From the NCBI RefSeq assembly GCF_001590965.1, contig NZ_BCTW01000004.1, positions 62,001 through 126,000 of the forward strand: DNA of 64,000 bases, given 5' to 3'. The notes below the pieces were generated by a model. That model saw nothing but the letters and a program-made list of their open reading frames with translations. It was not told where the DNA came from and searched no databases. Shown here in pieces: positions 1 to 8,955 of the stretch. A program made the position numbers and the translations under genes. Within the stretch, counting starts at the first letter, position 1, and each line of letters starts with the position of its first letter. Origin of the DNA: Novosphingobium lentum NBRC 107847. GTDB taxonomy: Bacteria > Pseudomonadota > Alphaproteobacteria > Sphingomonadales > Sphingomonadaceae.

Positions 1-79
1 CAAGCGGCGGTCCGCTTCGCTAAGGGGTCCGCTCTCGCGCGCGGCCCCACGTTGTGGTCGTTCGCGCTCGTACTGGAAC

Positions 80-155
<76 letters not shown>

Positions 156-162
156 TTCCAGT

Positions 163-208
163 GCGTTGACCGGCCGGAGCGTTGACTGGCCAGTGCGTTG
201 ACTGGATC
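163..208. repeat. Three tandem 16-bp repeats between tRNA-Ala and obgE
   Basis: GCGTTGAC begins at 163, 179 and 195, exactly 16 bp apart. The rest of each unit is close to tGGCCaGt, degenerating in the third copy. The array starts eight bases after the tRNA CCA end and lies in the obgE leader. No function is evident; it could be slippage-derived spacer or a binding-site array. Confidence 0.6.
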
Positions 209-294
209 AGGCAAATGCCCGATCCACGAACGGCACCGGCCCGGCGGACGGCGCGGGGCAAGGCGACGATTTCGCCCAACCACCGGACCCGAAC

Positions 295-1353
295 ATGCAT
301 TTTCTCGACCAGGCCAAAATCTTCATCAAATCGGGCGCGGGTGGCCCCGGCGCGGTCGGCTTCCGGCGCGAGATGTACGTCGAATATGGCGGCCCCGATG
401 GCGGTGACGGCGGCAAGGGCGGCGACATCGTGTTCGAGGCGATCGCCGGACTGAACACGCTGATCGATTTCCGCTACACCCAGCACTTCAAGGCCCGGCG
501 CGGCACCGGCGGCGCGGGCAAGAACCGCACCGGCGCGGGTGGTGAGGATCTGGTCATCAAGGTGCCCGTCGGTACGCAAGTGCTCGACGATGATCGCGAG
601 ACGGTGCTCGCCGACATGACCGAGGTGGGCCAGCGCGTGACGCTGCTGCGCGGCGGCGATGGCGGACGCGGCAATGCCAGCTACAAGTCGAGCACCAACC
701 GTGCGCCGCGCCAGTCTGGTCCCGGCTGGCCGGCCCAGGAAATGTATGTGTGGCTGCGGCTCAAGCTGCTCGCCGACGCGGGCCTTGTCGGCCTGCCCAA
801 CGCGGGCAAATCCACGTTCATCAACGCGGTGACCAACGCGCAGGCCAAAGTCGGCGATTATCCGTTCACCACGTTGCGCCCCCAGCTGGGCGTGGTGCTG
901 TACAAGCAGCGCGAGTTCGTGGTGGCCGACATTCCGGGTCTGATCGAAGGCGCGGCCGACGGCGCGGGTATCGGCGACCGGTTCCTGGGGCATATCGAGC
1001 GGTGTCGCGTGCTGCTGCATCTGGTCGATGCCAACGACGAGGATGTCGCCACCAGCTATCGCATCGTGCGCGACGAACTGGAAAACTATGGCGCGGGATT
1101 GACCGACAAGCCGGTGGTGGTTGCGCTCAACAAGATCGACATGCTCGACGATGAACTGATCGCCGTGCTGTGCGCCGAACTGGAAGAAGCCAGCGGCGTT
1201 GAGGTCATTCCGGTGTCCGCCGCAGCGGGCACGGGCGTCGACTGGGTGTGCGACAAGCTGCTGGAGGCCATGGGCGAGGGCGTGCCCAAGCCGGGCACTG
1301 TAGAAGTCGCATCAAACGATCCCGGCGAGGCCATCGAATGGTCGCCGCTGTAA
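295..1353 (+). CDS. obgE: Obg family GTPase ObgE/CgtA
   Basis: Essential GTPase that binds the 50S ribosomal subunit and takes part in late ribosome assembly and stress control. The 352-residue product has the glycine-rich Obg fold over about residues 1-158 ([12 protein letters not shown] near the N-terminus, GGDGGRGN near 120). The G domain follows, with P-loop GLPNAGKS at 166-173, a DIPGLIEGA switch region and NKID for guanine recognition. It ends soon after the G domain, so the variable C-terminal OCT extension of some homologues is absent. It starts the rightward core block, with an LD-carboxypeptidase gene 61 bp downstream. Confidence 0.97.
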   Translation: MHFLDQAKIFIKSGAGGPGAVGFRREMYVEYGGPDGGDGGKGGDIVFEAIAGLNTLIDFRYTQHFKARRGTGGAGKNRTGAGGEDLVIKVPVGTQVLDDDRETVLADMTEVGQRVTLLRGGDGGRGNASYKSSTNRAPRQSGPGWPAQEMYVWLRLKLLADAGLVGLPNAGKSTFINAVTNAQAKVGDYPFTTLRPQLGVVLYKQREFVVADIPGLIEGAADGAGIGDRFLGHIERCRVLLHLVDANDEDVATSYRIVRDELENYGAGLTDKPVVVALNKIDMLDDELIAVLCAELEEASGVEVIPVSAAAGTGVDWVCDKLLEAMGEGVPKPGTVEVASNDPGEAIEWSPL

Positions 1354-1414
1354 GCCATCGCCGCGGTAGCCATCCGGGCGTGACCTGATCGCATTTCGAT
1401 CCTAGAGCGTCCTC

Positions 1415-2248
1415 ATGTCCCGCATTGCCATCTGCGCGCCGTCCACGCCGTTCACCCGAGAGGATGCCGCGCGTGTCATCGCGCTGGCGGAGGCGGCATT
1501 TCCGCAGGCCGATCTGCGGTTCCACGATCAGTGCTTTTCCGAACACGGCCACTTCGCCGGGACCGATGACGAACGGCTGACGGCGTTCCTCGAATGCGCC
1601 AATGATCCCGGTACGCAGGCGGTGTGGTTCGTCCGCGGCGGCTATGGCGCGGGGCGGATTGCAGGGGAGGCGATAGCCCGGCTTGGCCCGGCTGCGGGCG
1701 AGAAGACATACCTTGGCTATTCCGACGGGGGCATGCTGCTGGGGGCGCTGTACCGCGCGGGCATCGGCAGGCCGGTGCATGGGCCGATGTCGGGCGATAT
1801 CCGCCGCGACGGGGGCGAGGCGGCGGTGCTGCGCGCGCTGGGTTTCCTGTGCGGTTCGGGCGAAGGGCTGGAACCCGACCTCGACGGTCGCCCCACAGTG
1901 GCGTTCAACCTGATGACGCTGGCGATGCTGGTCGGCACCGATCTGATGCCCAGCCTTGCCGGGCATGTCGTGCTGATCGAGGAAGTCAGCGAATATCTCT
2001 ATGCTGTCGACCGGCTGCTGTTTCATGTCACCGCCCATCTGGCGCCGATGGGGATCGCCGGGCTGCGGCTCGGCCGGGTCAGCGACGTGCCCGAAAACGA
2101 CCGCTCGTTCGGCATGGAACCCGCAGACATGGTGCGCGATTGGTGCGCGCGGACCGGCATCGCTTTCCTCGGAAGGGCCGACATCGGGCACGACGCTGCC
2201 AACAAGATTGTCCCGTTCGGGGTTGCAGGGGCGACACAACGCCCATAA
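1415..2248 (+). CDS. Muramoyltetrapeptide (LD-)carboxypeptidase, S66 family
   Basis: Predicted serine peptidase that removes the terminal D-alanine from murein tetrapeptides during peptidoglycan recycling. The 277 residues carry the S66 signatures: VRGGYGAGR, the nucleophile motif GYSDG, an acidic IEEV segment and a C-terminal GHD...NKIVPFG histidine block, giving the family's Ser-Glu-His triad. No signal peptide is seen, consistent with a cytoplasmic recycling enzyme of the LdcA type. It sits between obgE and fabD on the same strand. The fold also covers MccF-like microcin immunity peptidases, but the length and core-gene context fit LdcA better. Confidence 0.9.
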   Translation: MSRIAICAPSTPFTREDAARVIALAEAAFPQADLRFHDQCFSEHGHFAGTDDERLTAFLECANDPGTQAVWFVRGGYGAGRIAGEAIARLGPAAGEKTYLGYSDGGMLLGALYRAGIGRPVHGPMSGDIRRDGGEAAVLRALGFLCGSGEGLEPDLDGRPTVAFNLMTLAMLVGTDLMPSLAGHVVLIEEVSEYLYAVDRLLFHVTAHLAPMGIAGLRLGRVSDVPENDRSFGMEPADMVRDWCARTGIAFLGRADIGHDAANKIVPFGVAGATQRP

Positions 2249-2275
2249 CCGCGCGGCGCATAAGGAGAGGTCACG

Positions 2276-3211
2276 ATGCGTGCATTTGTATTCCCGGGGC
2301 AGGGCAGCCAGAAAGTCGGCATGGGCGTGGAACTGGCCGGTGCCAGTCCGGCAGCGCGCGCGGTGTTCGAGGAAGTCGACGATGCGCTGGGGCAAAAGCT
2401 GTTCGCGATCCTGCGCGATGGTCCCGAAGACCAGCTAACCCTGACCGAAAACGCCCAGCCGGCGATCATGGCCAACGCCATCGCGGTGCTGCGCGTGCTC
2501 GAAATCGAAGGCGGGATCACGCTGGCCGACAAGGCGGACTTCGTCGCCGGGCACAGCCTGGGCGAATACACCGCGCTGTGTGCCGCGGGCGCGTTCTCGC
2601 TGGCCGACACCGCGCGGCTGCTGAAGCTGCGCGGGCAGGCGATGCAGGCGGCGGTGCCGGTGGGCATCGGCGCGATGTGCGCGCTGCTGGGCGCCGACAT
2701 CGTCAAGGCGCAGGCGTTGGCTGATGCGGCGGCCGAGGATGACGTGTGCGCCGTGGCGAATGACAACGATCCGACGCAAGTCGTGCTGTCGGGGCACACG
2801 GGCGCGATCGAGCGCGCCATCGCGCTGGTCAAGGACTTCGGGATCAAGCGCGGCATATCGCTGCCGGTATCCGCCCCGTTCCACTGCTCGCTGATGCAGC
2901 CCGCCGCCGATGCGATGGCCGCCGCACTGGAAAAGACTCCGCCCGCCAGCTTGCGCGTGCCGCTGTTCGCCAACGTCACCGCCGCGATGGTCACCGATCC
3001 GCAGGACGTGCAGCGCCTGCTGGTCGAGCAGGTGACCGGCCGTGTGCGCTGGCGCGAAAGCGTGCTGGCGATGCAGGCGGCAGGGGTGGAGCAATTCGTC
3101 GAACTGGGCGGCAAAGTGCTCGGCCCGATGATCGGGCGCACCGTGGCCGATGTTGCGGTCACCAGCGTGATCGGCATGGCCGACATCGAAGCATTCGCAA
3201 AGGAACTGTGA
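2276..3211 (+). CDS. fabD: Malonyl-CoA:ACP transacylase FabD
   Basis: Transfers malonyl from CoA to acyl carrier protein, the entry step of fatty acid elongation. The 311-residue protein has the N-terminal GQGSQ oxyanion motif, the nucleophile elbow GHSLGEY (catalytic Ser), and a later PVSAPFHCSLM segment with the catalytic His. A good ribosome site (aaggagagg) precedes the ATG. The gene is followed within 2 bp by fabG, so the two are almost certainly cotranscribed. Confidence 0.97.
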   Translation: MRAFVFPGQGSQKVGMGVELAGASPAARAVFEEVDDALGQKLFAILRDGPEDQLTLTENAQPAIMANAIAVLRVLEIEGGITLADKADFVAGHSLGEYTALCAAGAFSLADTARLLKLRGQAMQAAVPVGIGAMCALLGADIVKAQALADAAAEDDVCAVANDNDPTQVVLSGHTGAIERAIALVKDFGIKRGISLPVSAPFHCSLMQPAADAMAAALEKTPPASLRVPLFANVTAAMVTDPQDVQRLLVEQVTGRVRWRESVLAMQAAGVEQFVELGGKVLGPMIGRTVADVAVTSVIGMADIEAFAKEL

Positions 3212-3213
3212 CC

Positions 3214-3993
3214 ATGGAACACCGCATGTTCGATCTGCACGGCATGACGGCGCTGGTGACCGGCGCCAGCGGCGGCATCGGTTCCGCGATCGCCCGCGCG
3301 CTGGCCGCGCAAGGCGCGCGGCTGGCCGTGTCGGGTTCCAACGCCGCCAAGCTGCGCGCGTTTCGCGATGAACTCGACGAGCACAGTCCGCAGCACATCC
3401 AGCAGGTCGATCACGTGGCGATCACCTGCGACCTGTCCAATCCCGACGACGTCGAGAAGCTGGTTCCGGCGGCGGTGGATTCGCTCGGCAAGCTCGACAT
3501 CCTCGTCAACAACGCTGGCATAACTCGTGACAACCTGGCGATGCGGATGAAGGACGAGGAATGGGACGCGGTGATCCGCGTCAATCTCGAAGCCGCGTTC
3601 CGGCTGATGCGCGCCGCGTCCAAGCCGATGATGAAGGCGCGGTTCGGCCGGATGATCTCGATCACCAGCGTGGTCGGCGCCACCGGCAATCCGGGGCAGA
3701 TCAACTACGCGGCGGCCAAGGGCGGGCTGGTCGCGATGTCGAAAAGCCTGGGCCAGGAGCTGGCCAGCCGCAACATCACGGTCAACTGCGTGGCGCCCGG
3801 CTTCATCCGCACCGCGATGACCGACGGGCTGCCCGATGCGCAGAAGGACCTGCTCAACGCCCGCATCCCGATGGGCCGTATGGGCGAGGGCAGCGATATC
3901 GGCGCGGCCGTGGCGTATCTCGCCAGCCGTGAGGCCGGGTACGTCACCGGGCAGACGCTGCACGTCAACGGCGGCATGGCGATGATCTCGTAA
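3214..3993 (+). CDS. fabG: 3-oxoacyl-ACP reductase FabG
   Basis: NADPH-dependent short-chain dehydrogenase that reduces 3-oxoacyl-ACP in fatty acid elongation. It shows the Rossmann motif TGASGGIG, the NNAG motif, the catalytic Ser in SITSVVG, the YAAAKGG catalytic Tyr-Lys pair and a C-terminal LHVNGGM. I chose the ATG at 3214 because AAGGAA lies about 9 bp upstream. A GTG at 3208 is too close to that site, and the ATG at 3229 is too far. The gene follows fabD directly. No acpP follows; the next gene is dnaN. Confidence 0.95.
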   Translation: MEHRMFDLHGMTALVTGASGGIGSAIARALAAQGARLAVSGSNAAKLRAFRDELDEHSPQHIQQVDHVAITCDLSNPDDVEKLVPAAVDSLGKLDILVNNAGITRDNLAMRMKDEEWDAVIRVNLEAAFRLMRAASKPMMKARFGRMISITSVVGATGNPGQINYAAAKGGLVAMSKSLGQELASRNITVNCVAPGFIRTAMTDGLPDAQKDLLNARIPMGRMGEGSDIGAAVAYLASREAGYVTGQTLHVNGGMAMIS

Positions 3994-4169
3994 CGCTGCG
4001 GCAGAGCGTGGGGCCAATGCGGGAATTTCCGGCATTTATCCCCAGATTCGCCCTTCCAACCGGGCTTCGCGCTTGCCGAGCGGGCCGCCCGCGTTAAGGA
4101 AGGTGGTCCGAATTGACGGCGCGGGGCCGATTCCGGACCTGCGTTCGCCCTAGGGGGACGTTGTACGCA

Positions 4170-5297
4170 ATGAAGGCCACGATCGAACGCGCGACCCTGT
4201 TGCGATGCCTGTCCCACGTCCAGTCCGTGGTGGAACGGCGCAATACCATTCCCATCCTGTCCAACGTGCTGATCGAAGCTTCGGCCGGCGGCGCGGTCAA
4301 GCTGATGGCGACCGACCTCGACCTGCAGATCATCGAGACGATGGTGGCGGTCTCGGTCGAAAGCCCCGGCGCGATCACCGTGTCGGCGCACCTGCTGTTC
4401 GACATCGCGCGCAAGCTGCCCGACGGCAGCCAGGTCAGCTTCGAAACCGCCGACAACCGCATGACGGTGAAGGCCGGGCGCAGCCGCTTCCAGCTGCCCA
4501 CGCTGCCGCGCGACGATTTCCCGGTGATCGTGGAAGGTGACCTGCCGACCAGCTTCGAAGTGCCCGCCCGCGTGCTGGCCGAACTGATCGACCGCACGCG
4601 CTTTGCGATCTCGACCGAGGAAACGCGCTACTACCTCAACGGCATCTTCCTGCACGTGTCGGAAGAAGACCGCCCGGTGCTGAAAGCCGCAGCGACCGAC
4701 GGCCACCGCCTGGCCCGCTACACCATCGAACGCCCCGACGGCGCGCAGGGCATGCCCGACGTGATCGTGCCGCGCAAATGTGTCGCCGAAATCCGCAAGC
4801 TGCTCGACGATGTGCTCGACACCGCCGTGCTGGTCGATCTTTCCGCCAGCAAGATCCGCTTCACCCTGGGCGGCGAGAACGGCGTGGTGCTCACCAGCAA
4901 GCTGATCGACGGCACGTTCCCCGATTACAGCCGCGTGATCCCCACCGGCAACGACAAGCTGCTGAAACTCGATCCGCGCAGCTTCTTCCAGGGCGTGGAC
5001 CGCGTGGCGACGATCGCCACCGAAAAGACCCGCGCGGTGAAGATGGCGCTGGAACCCGACAAGGTCACGCTGTCGGTCACCAGCCCCGACAACGGCACCG
5101 CGGCGGAAGAACTGGCCGCCGAATACAGCGCCGCCGGGTTCGAGATCGGCTTCAACGCCAACTACCTGAAGGACATCCTCAGCCAGATCGACGGCGACAC
5201 CGTGGAACTCCACCTCGCCGACGCCGGCGCCCCCACGCTGATCCGCCAGGACGACAAGAGCCCCGCGCTCTACGTGCTGATGCCGATGCGGGTGTAG
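4170..5297 (+). CDS. dnaN: DNA polymerase III beta subunit (sliding clamp)
   Basis: Processivity clamp that encircles DNA and tethers polymerase III. The 375-residue product begins MKATIERATLLRCL and has the three repeated clamp domains. Typical segments include RRNTIPILSNVL near the N-terminus, ATDGHRLA in the second domain and a C-terminus ending in YVLMPMRV, which contributes to the partner-binding pocket. The frame is open further upstream, but the ATG at 4170 has an AGGGGGA site and matches the family N-terminus. It is not beside dnaA here, as is usual when dnaN lies away from oriC. Confidence 0.96.
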   Translation: MKATIERATLLRCLSHVQSVVERRNTIPILSNVLIEASAGGAVKLMATDLDLQIIETMVAVSVESPGAITVSAHLLFDIARKLPDGSQVSFETADNRMTVKAGRSRFQLPTLPRDDFPVIVEGDLPTSFEVPARVLAELIDRTRFAISTEETRYYLNGIFLHVSEEDRPVLKAAATDGHRLARYTIERPDGAQGMPDVIVPRKCVAEIRKLLDDVLDTAVLVDLSASKIRFTLGGENGVVLTSKLIDGTFPDYSRVIPTGNDKLLKLDPRSFFQGVDRVATIATEKTRAVKMALEPDKVTLSVTSPDNGTAAEELAAEYSAAGFEIGFNANYLKDILSQIDGDTVELHLADAGAPTLIRQDDKSPALYVLMPMRV

Positions 5298-5394
5298 GGC
5301 ACCCACAACCGGCGACGGAAAGCGGCCGCCGGCTTCCGCATCTTCTCTATGTTTGCCCGTATCGCGCAGGGAATGTTTATCGCAGCGAGTCGTG

Positions 5395-5836
5395 GCGGTG
5401 GGCGAGAATATCGTGGTTTGGCAAATGGTTGGGCGCGTCTTCGGCATCTCCGCGATGATAACGCGGGCGGAGCTTGTAGGAAAATTCGGCGCGGGGCGGT
5501 GCTGGATAACGTCGAGCCCGGCTCAACCGTCGAACTCTACAGCTACAGCTTACGCAAGAGTGGCGGCTTCGAGCATGGCCGCGTAAGTCATGGCAAGGGC
5601 GAATATGCGGTGTGTGCAACCGCGGCGGCAACACGTTCTACGTCAATATTGTCGAACGCTTCTGGCGGTTGTTCAGCGCTTCGATCCGGTCAACCCATGT
5701 GCAGAACAACGGCGAGCATATGCAGTGCTATCGGTCGGAGTTCAATTTCCGCGCAACGCACCGCGAGCGCGTGAACGGCGTGTTCGAACATCTGGTAGAT
5801 GCGCTAAGATTTTCGTCAAAACAATGTAAATTTTAG
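5395..5836 (+). pseudogene. IS1595-type (ISXO2-like) transposase remnant
   Basis: Pieces of one DDE-type transposase appear in at least two forward frames. One frame contains VEPGSTV, then GGFEH, then SHGKGEYA, matching the mid-region family pattern (pGST..., G..H..V.H..gEy). After a frameshift near 5600 a second frame reads NTFYVNIVERFWRLF, then EFNFRATHRERVNGVFEHL, the usual NTIE-FW...F.fR.nhR C-terminal block. A third frame further upstream (ENIVVWQMV) may be the N-terminal side. No intact reading frame or terminal inverted repeats were found. The relic ends where the A+T-rich orphan gene region begins. Confidence 0.75.
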
Positions 5837-5839
5837 AGA

Positions 5840-6343
5840 TTATGGCTTTGAAAGTTCCCAATATTTTCTAATCTTACTCTCAGTCCACATCGGGAGTGTC
5901 GATCCTGTGTGCACTGAGGAGAGATCATTTTTTGTAACGGTAGAATATATTCGGCCATTGTTATCATTATAAGTCGCTCCAAGCATTCTGACATTGTCAG
6001 AACCAACCCATTGCAATGAAAAACTCGCATTGACTGGAATTGAAGGAATTCGCACCGGATTTTCCCATTGCTTATCATCCCAAGCCAACTGAACTAAAGG
6101 GTTCAACGCTGGCCCGGCCCCTATATTCCTCACCTTCCAACCATAATTTTGTTCGTATTCGAAAACTAGTGAAGGCTGGATTGCTAGTCGTTCAGAACGA
6201 TTGAAATTAATTTGGCTGAAGGCGAACGATGCAACAGAAACCGACAATGCCATTACAGATAAGATTCGCGAAGGATCGGCCGTCCATCTGCCGCGTTTCG
6301 GAGCCGGTGGTTTTGACGATTTCTGCTGGGGCTTTTGGGCCAT
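5840..6343 (-). CDS. A+T-rich orphan membrane-anchored protein
   Basis: I do not recognise this family. The 167-residue product has a basic, proline-rich N-terminus (KPQQKSSKPPAPKRGR) and one transmembrane segment at about residues 28-47 (ILSVMALSVSVASFAFSQI). A soluble domain of roughly 115 residues follows, with several Trp residues, as in globular extracytoplasmic or membrane-surface domains. The ATG at 6343 is preferred to an in-frame GTG three codons upstream; neither has a strong ribosome site. Base composition is far richer in A+T than its neighbours, and the gene abuts a transposase relic, so recent acquisition is likely. Confidence 0.65.
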   Translation of the reverse strand: MAQKPQQKSSKPPAPKRGRWTADPSRILSVMALSVSVASFAFSQINFNRSERLAIQPSLVFEYEQNYGWKVRNIGAGPALNPLVQLAWDDKQWENPVRIPSIPVNASFSLQWVGSDNVRMLGATYNDNNGRIYSTVTKNDLSSVHTGSTLPMWTESKIRKYWELSKP

Positions 6344-6400
6344 GGCACACACTGTCTCTGATGCTAAATCGAGCGCTAATTTTTAGCCTCGCGCCCACCC

Positions 6401-8164
6401 CTACTCCGCCGCCTCCAGCAGCTCCGCCCGCTGCGGCCCCCGTATCAGCCCGCCCGGCGTCGCGCCCGTCCACGCACCTTCGCGGAACGTCACCACGCCG
6501 GCCTTGATCGTGGCGACGTAACCTTCGGCCTTTTGCAGCAGGCGCTTGCCGCCGGCGGGGAGGTCGAACGCCAGCCAGGGTTTGCCCAGCGCGAGGCGGT
6601 CGAAGTCGATCAAGTTCACATCGGCGATCATGCCGGGCGCGAGCACGCCGCGATCGTTGAGGCCATAGAGCCGCGCGGTGTCGTGACTCTGGCGCTTGAC
6701 CGCCTGTTCCAGGCTGATCCGGCCGCCCACCCGATCCCGCCCGCGCGGGCGATCGCGCACCCAGTGCTGGAGCATGAAAGTGGGGCTGGCGGCATCGCAG
6801 ATCGTGCCGCAGTGCGCGCCGCCGTCGGACAGCGAGTTCACGCAATCGTCGCGCGCCTGCAGGCTTTCGAGGAAATCGAGGTTGCCGTCGGCGTAGTTGA
6901 GGATCGGCAGGTAGATGAACCCGCTGCCGTCGCCCGCGCTCATCAGATCATAGGCGTATGCGGCGGGCGAGACGCCCGCCTGCGCGGCGCGGGCTGCGAT
7001 GCTGGCCTCGGGCTGCGGTTCGTAATCGAACGTGTCGTCCATCTCGAACTGGTTGGTCCAGCCTTCGCCGACCATCCGAAGCAGGCCGATGATGTCGCTT
7101 TGCGGGTATTCGTTGGTTTCCGCCAGCAGCCGCGCCTTGAACGCCGGGTCGGCCAGGTACGCGCGCTGTTCGTCCCACGGCAGGTCGGCGATGGCGACGT
7201 AACTCGGGCGGAAGCGGAACGGGTGGACCGTGCCGCGCCACGCCATGACGATGCCGTTGCCGCGCAAGGCGATCTGCGCGACGATGTTGGCCCCAGCGGC
7301 GTTCTCGTGCTCCATCGCGGCGATCTGTTCGTCGAGCGAGAGTTCCTTGGCGATCGACTGGAGCGCGGCGAACGTCACCGGCAGCCCGGTTTCGCGGCTC
7401 AATGCGCCCATCCACGCAAATTCGTTCCAGGCGCGGCGCATGTCGCTGGCCATTTCAAACACGCCGTGGCCGACGCGGCCCATCGCGCGGCCGATGCGGA
7501 TCAGCTCGTCGGCGGTGGCGGTGGTGCCGGGGACCAGCTCGCCGTCGACCGACTTGTGGATCACCGTGCGGCTGGTTGAAAAGCCCAGCGCGCCCGCGCG
7601 CAGGCCGTCCTCGACGATGGCGGACATCGCGTCGATATCGGCGTCGGTGGGCACCGCGCCGGGTTTTTCGCGGTCGCCCATGACATAGGCGCGCACCGCG
7701 CCATGGGGCACATGGGTGCCGATATCGACCGTGCGCGGCATCGCCTCCAGCGCATCGAGGTATTGCGGGAAGGTTTCCCAGTTCCACGTCATGCCCTCGG
7801 CCAGCGCGGTGCCGGGAATGTCCTCCACGCCTTCCATCAGCCCGATCAGCCAGTCGTGCCGATCGGGCGCGGCGGGCGCGAAGCCGACGCCGCAGTTGCC
7901 CATGACCACGGTGGTCACGCCGTGCCACGATGACGGCGCCATTTCGGCGTCCCACGTGGCCTGGCCATCGTAATGCGTGTGGATGTCGACCCAGCCGGGC
8001 GCGACGATCAGGCCGTGCGCGTCGATTTCCTCGCGGGCATCGCCGTGGACCGTGCCGACAGCGGCGACGAGGCCGTCCTTGATCGCGATGTCTCCGGCAA
8101 AGCGGGCGCCGCCGGTGCCATCGACGATGGTGCCATGGCGGATGATCAGGTCATAGGCGGGCAT
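6401..8164 (-). CDS. N-acyl-D-amino-acid deacylase family amidohydrolase
   Basis: A metal-dependent hydrolase of the amidohydrolase superfamily (D-aminoacylase/dihydroorotase-like), predicted to cleave N-acyl or cyclic amide bonds. The 587 residues begin with the beta-sandwich strand set ([15 protein letters not shown]) and then the metal-binding HTHYDGQ at 62-68. SDGGAHCG near the C-terminal third supplies the conserved Asp. [19 protein letters not shown]-type segments close the sandwich. AAGGAG sits eight bases before the ATG. Sphingomonads carry several such genes and the substrate cannot be inferred. The C-terminus ends in an Ala/Glu-rich tail. Confidence 0.88.
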   Translation of the reverse strand: MPAYDLIIRHGTIVDGTGGARFAGDIAIKDGLVAAVGTVHGDAREEIDAHGLIVAPGWVDIHTHYDGQATWDAEMAPSSWHGVTTVVMGNCGVGFAPAAPDRHDWLIGLMEGVEDIPGTALAEGMTWNWETFPQYLDALEAMPRTVDIGTHVPHGAVRAYVMGDREKPGAVPTDADIDAMSAIVEDGLRAGALGFSTSRTVIHKSVDGELVPGTTATADELIRIGRAMGRVGHGVFEMASDMRRAWNEFAWMGALSRETGLPVTFAALQSIAKELSLDEQIAAMEHENAAGANIVAQIALRGNGIVMAWRGTVHPFRFRPSYVAIADLPWDEQRAYLADPAFKARLLAETNEYPQSDIIGLLRMVGEGWTNQFEMDDTFDYEPQPEASIAARAAQAGVSPAAYAYDLMSAGDGSGFIYLPILNYADGNLDFLESLQARDDCVNSLSDGGAHCGTICDAASPTFMLQHWVRDRPRGRDRVGGRISLEQAVKRQSHDTARLYGLNDRGVLAPGMIADVNLIDFDRLALGKPWLAFDLPAGGKRLLQKAEGYVATIKAGVVTFREGAWTGATPGGLIRGPQRAELLEAAE

Positions 8165-8420
8165 CGTTGTGCTCCTTCTCTCCGGGGCCAGTCTTTGCCG
8201 GCAGTCTCGCAGCGAATCGGACGGGTGTCGAGCATCGTTGGCGGTGAAGCGGTCCGCTCCGTCGCCCAGTCGATGAACAGGAAACTACAGTTTCGTTCAT
8301 CTGCGGGACAGTACGGACGAACCGACCCAAACCATGCGACGAGACGAGCCCACCAAGCGCAATTCGTTGTTATAGTGAGACTTCGCCAATCAGCGCGAAA
8401 GCTATTCACGGAGTACTCAC

Positions 8421-8735
8421 ATGCGTAAGTTGATGTTCACGGCCGTTATGGCAGCCGGACTTGCCTCTACCGGCGCGATGGCGCAGTCGACTGCCGGGAC
8501 CGAACCGGGTGCCGCCACGACCACCACCGCTCACAAGAGCCATGCCAAGCACGGCAAGAAGGACGCCACGACCGAGGCGCCCGCCGCCGCGATGACCGAT
8601 ACCACCACCACGACGACAACCACGGCGCCGGCCCCGGCTGCGATGCCCGATTCCACTGCGCCCACGGCTCCCGCTGCAACGCCGGCCACCCCGGCGGATC
8701 CGGCAACGCCTGCCACGCCGCCCCCGGGTCAGTGA
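8421..8735 (+). CDS. Small secreted Thr/Ala/Pro-rich protein
   Basis: The 104-residue product has a clear signal peptide (MRKLMFTAVMAAGLASTGAMA, cleavage before Q22). The mature part is low-complexity: a short basic HKSHAKHGKK stretch, then runs of Thr, Ala and Pro. No domain is recognisable. The composition recalls periplasmic acid-shock or cell-wall linker peptides, but that is only a resemblance. An ACGGAG site precedes the ATG. The gene is monocistronic, between a leftward amidohydrolase and a leftward ferredoxin reductase. Confidence 0.75.
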   Translation: MRKLMFTAVMAAGLASTGAMAQSTAGTEPGAATTTTAHKSHAKHGKKDATTEAPAAAMTDTTTTTTTTAPAPAAMPDSTAPTAPAATPATPADPATPATPPPGQ

Positions 8736-8774
8736 GCGCCTGACGGCGCTTTGCAAAGAGGCGGGGATTTGCAA

Positions 8775-8799
8775 GGAGGCGGGCCGGCGGCTCGCCTCC
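8775..8799 (+). terminator. Possible terminator hairpin after the Thr-rich protein gene
   Basis: GGAGGCG at 8775-8781 pairs with CGCCTCC at 8793-8799, and inner GCC/GGC extends the stem. No proper T tract follows, so this is a weak call. Confidence 0.3.
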
Positions 8800-8823
8800 G
8801 CGGTGTTTGATTTGATCACCGTT

Positions 8824-8847
8824 CATGTCGAGCGAAGTCGAGACACG
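8824..8847. repeat. Fragment of an interspersed intergenic repeat
   Basis: The short sequence catgtcgagcgaagtcgag and its flanks resemble a dispersed intergenic element I recall from sphingomonad genomes. Only one copy is visible here, so repeat status rests on recollection rather than on this window. Confidence 0.3.
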
Positions 8848-8955
8848 TTGCGCTACAGGCGAACCTGGCGCGGCGTTCCTCGATTTCAGCCCTAAGGAAC
8901 GAAGCTTGTCCAGAGCTTGGCGATGGGCTCGGATGAGGGAAGCAAGGCCTGTGGA

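Noticed and set aside
4036-4044. TTATCCCCA upstream of dnaN as a DnaA box
   Set aside because: A single copy with one mismatch, no AT-rich unwinding element and no dnaA nearby. It is not evidence for an origin.
8806-8818. TTGAT...ATCA near 8808 as an FNR box
   Set aside because: The spacing is wrong (three bases rather than four) and it lies between genes with no microaerobic link.
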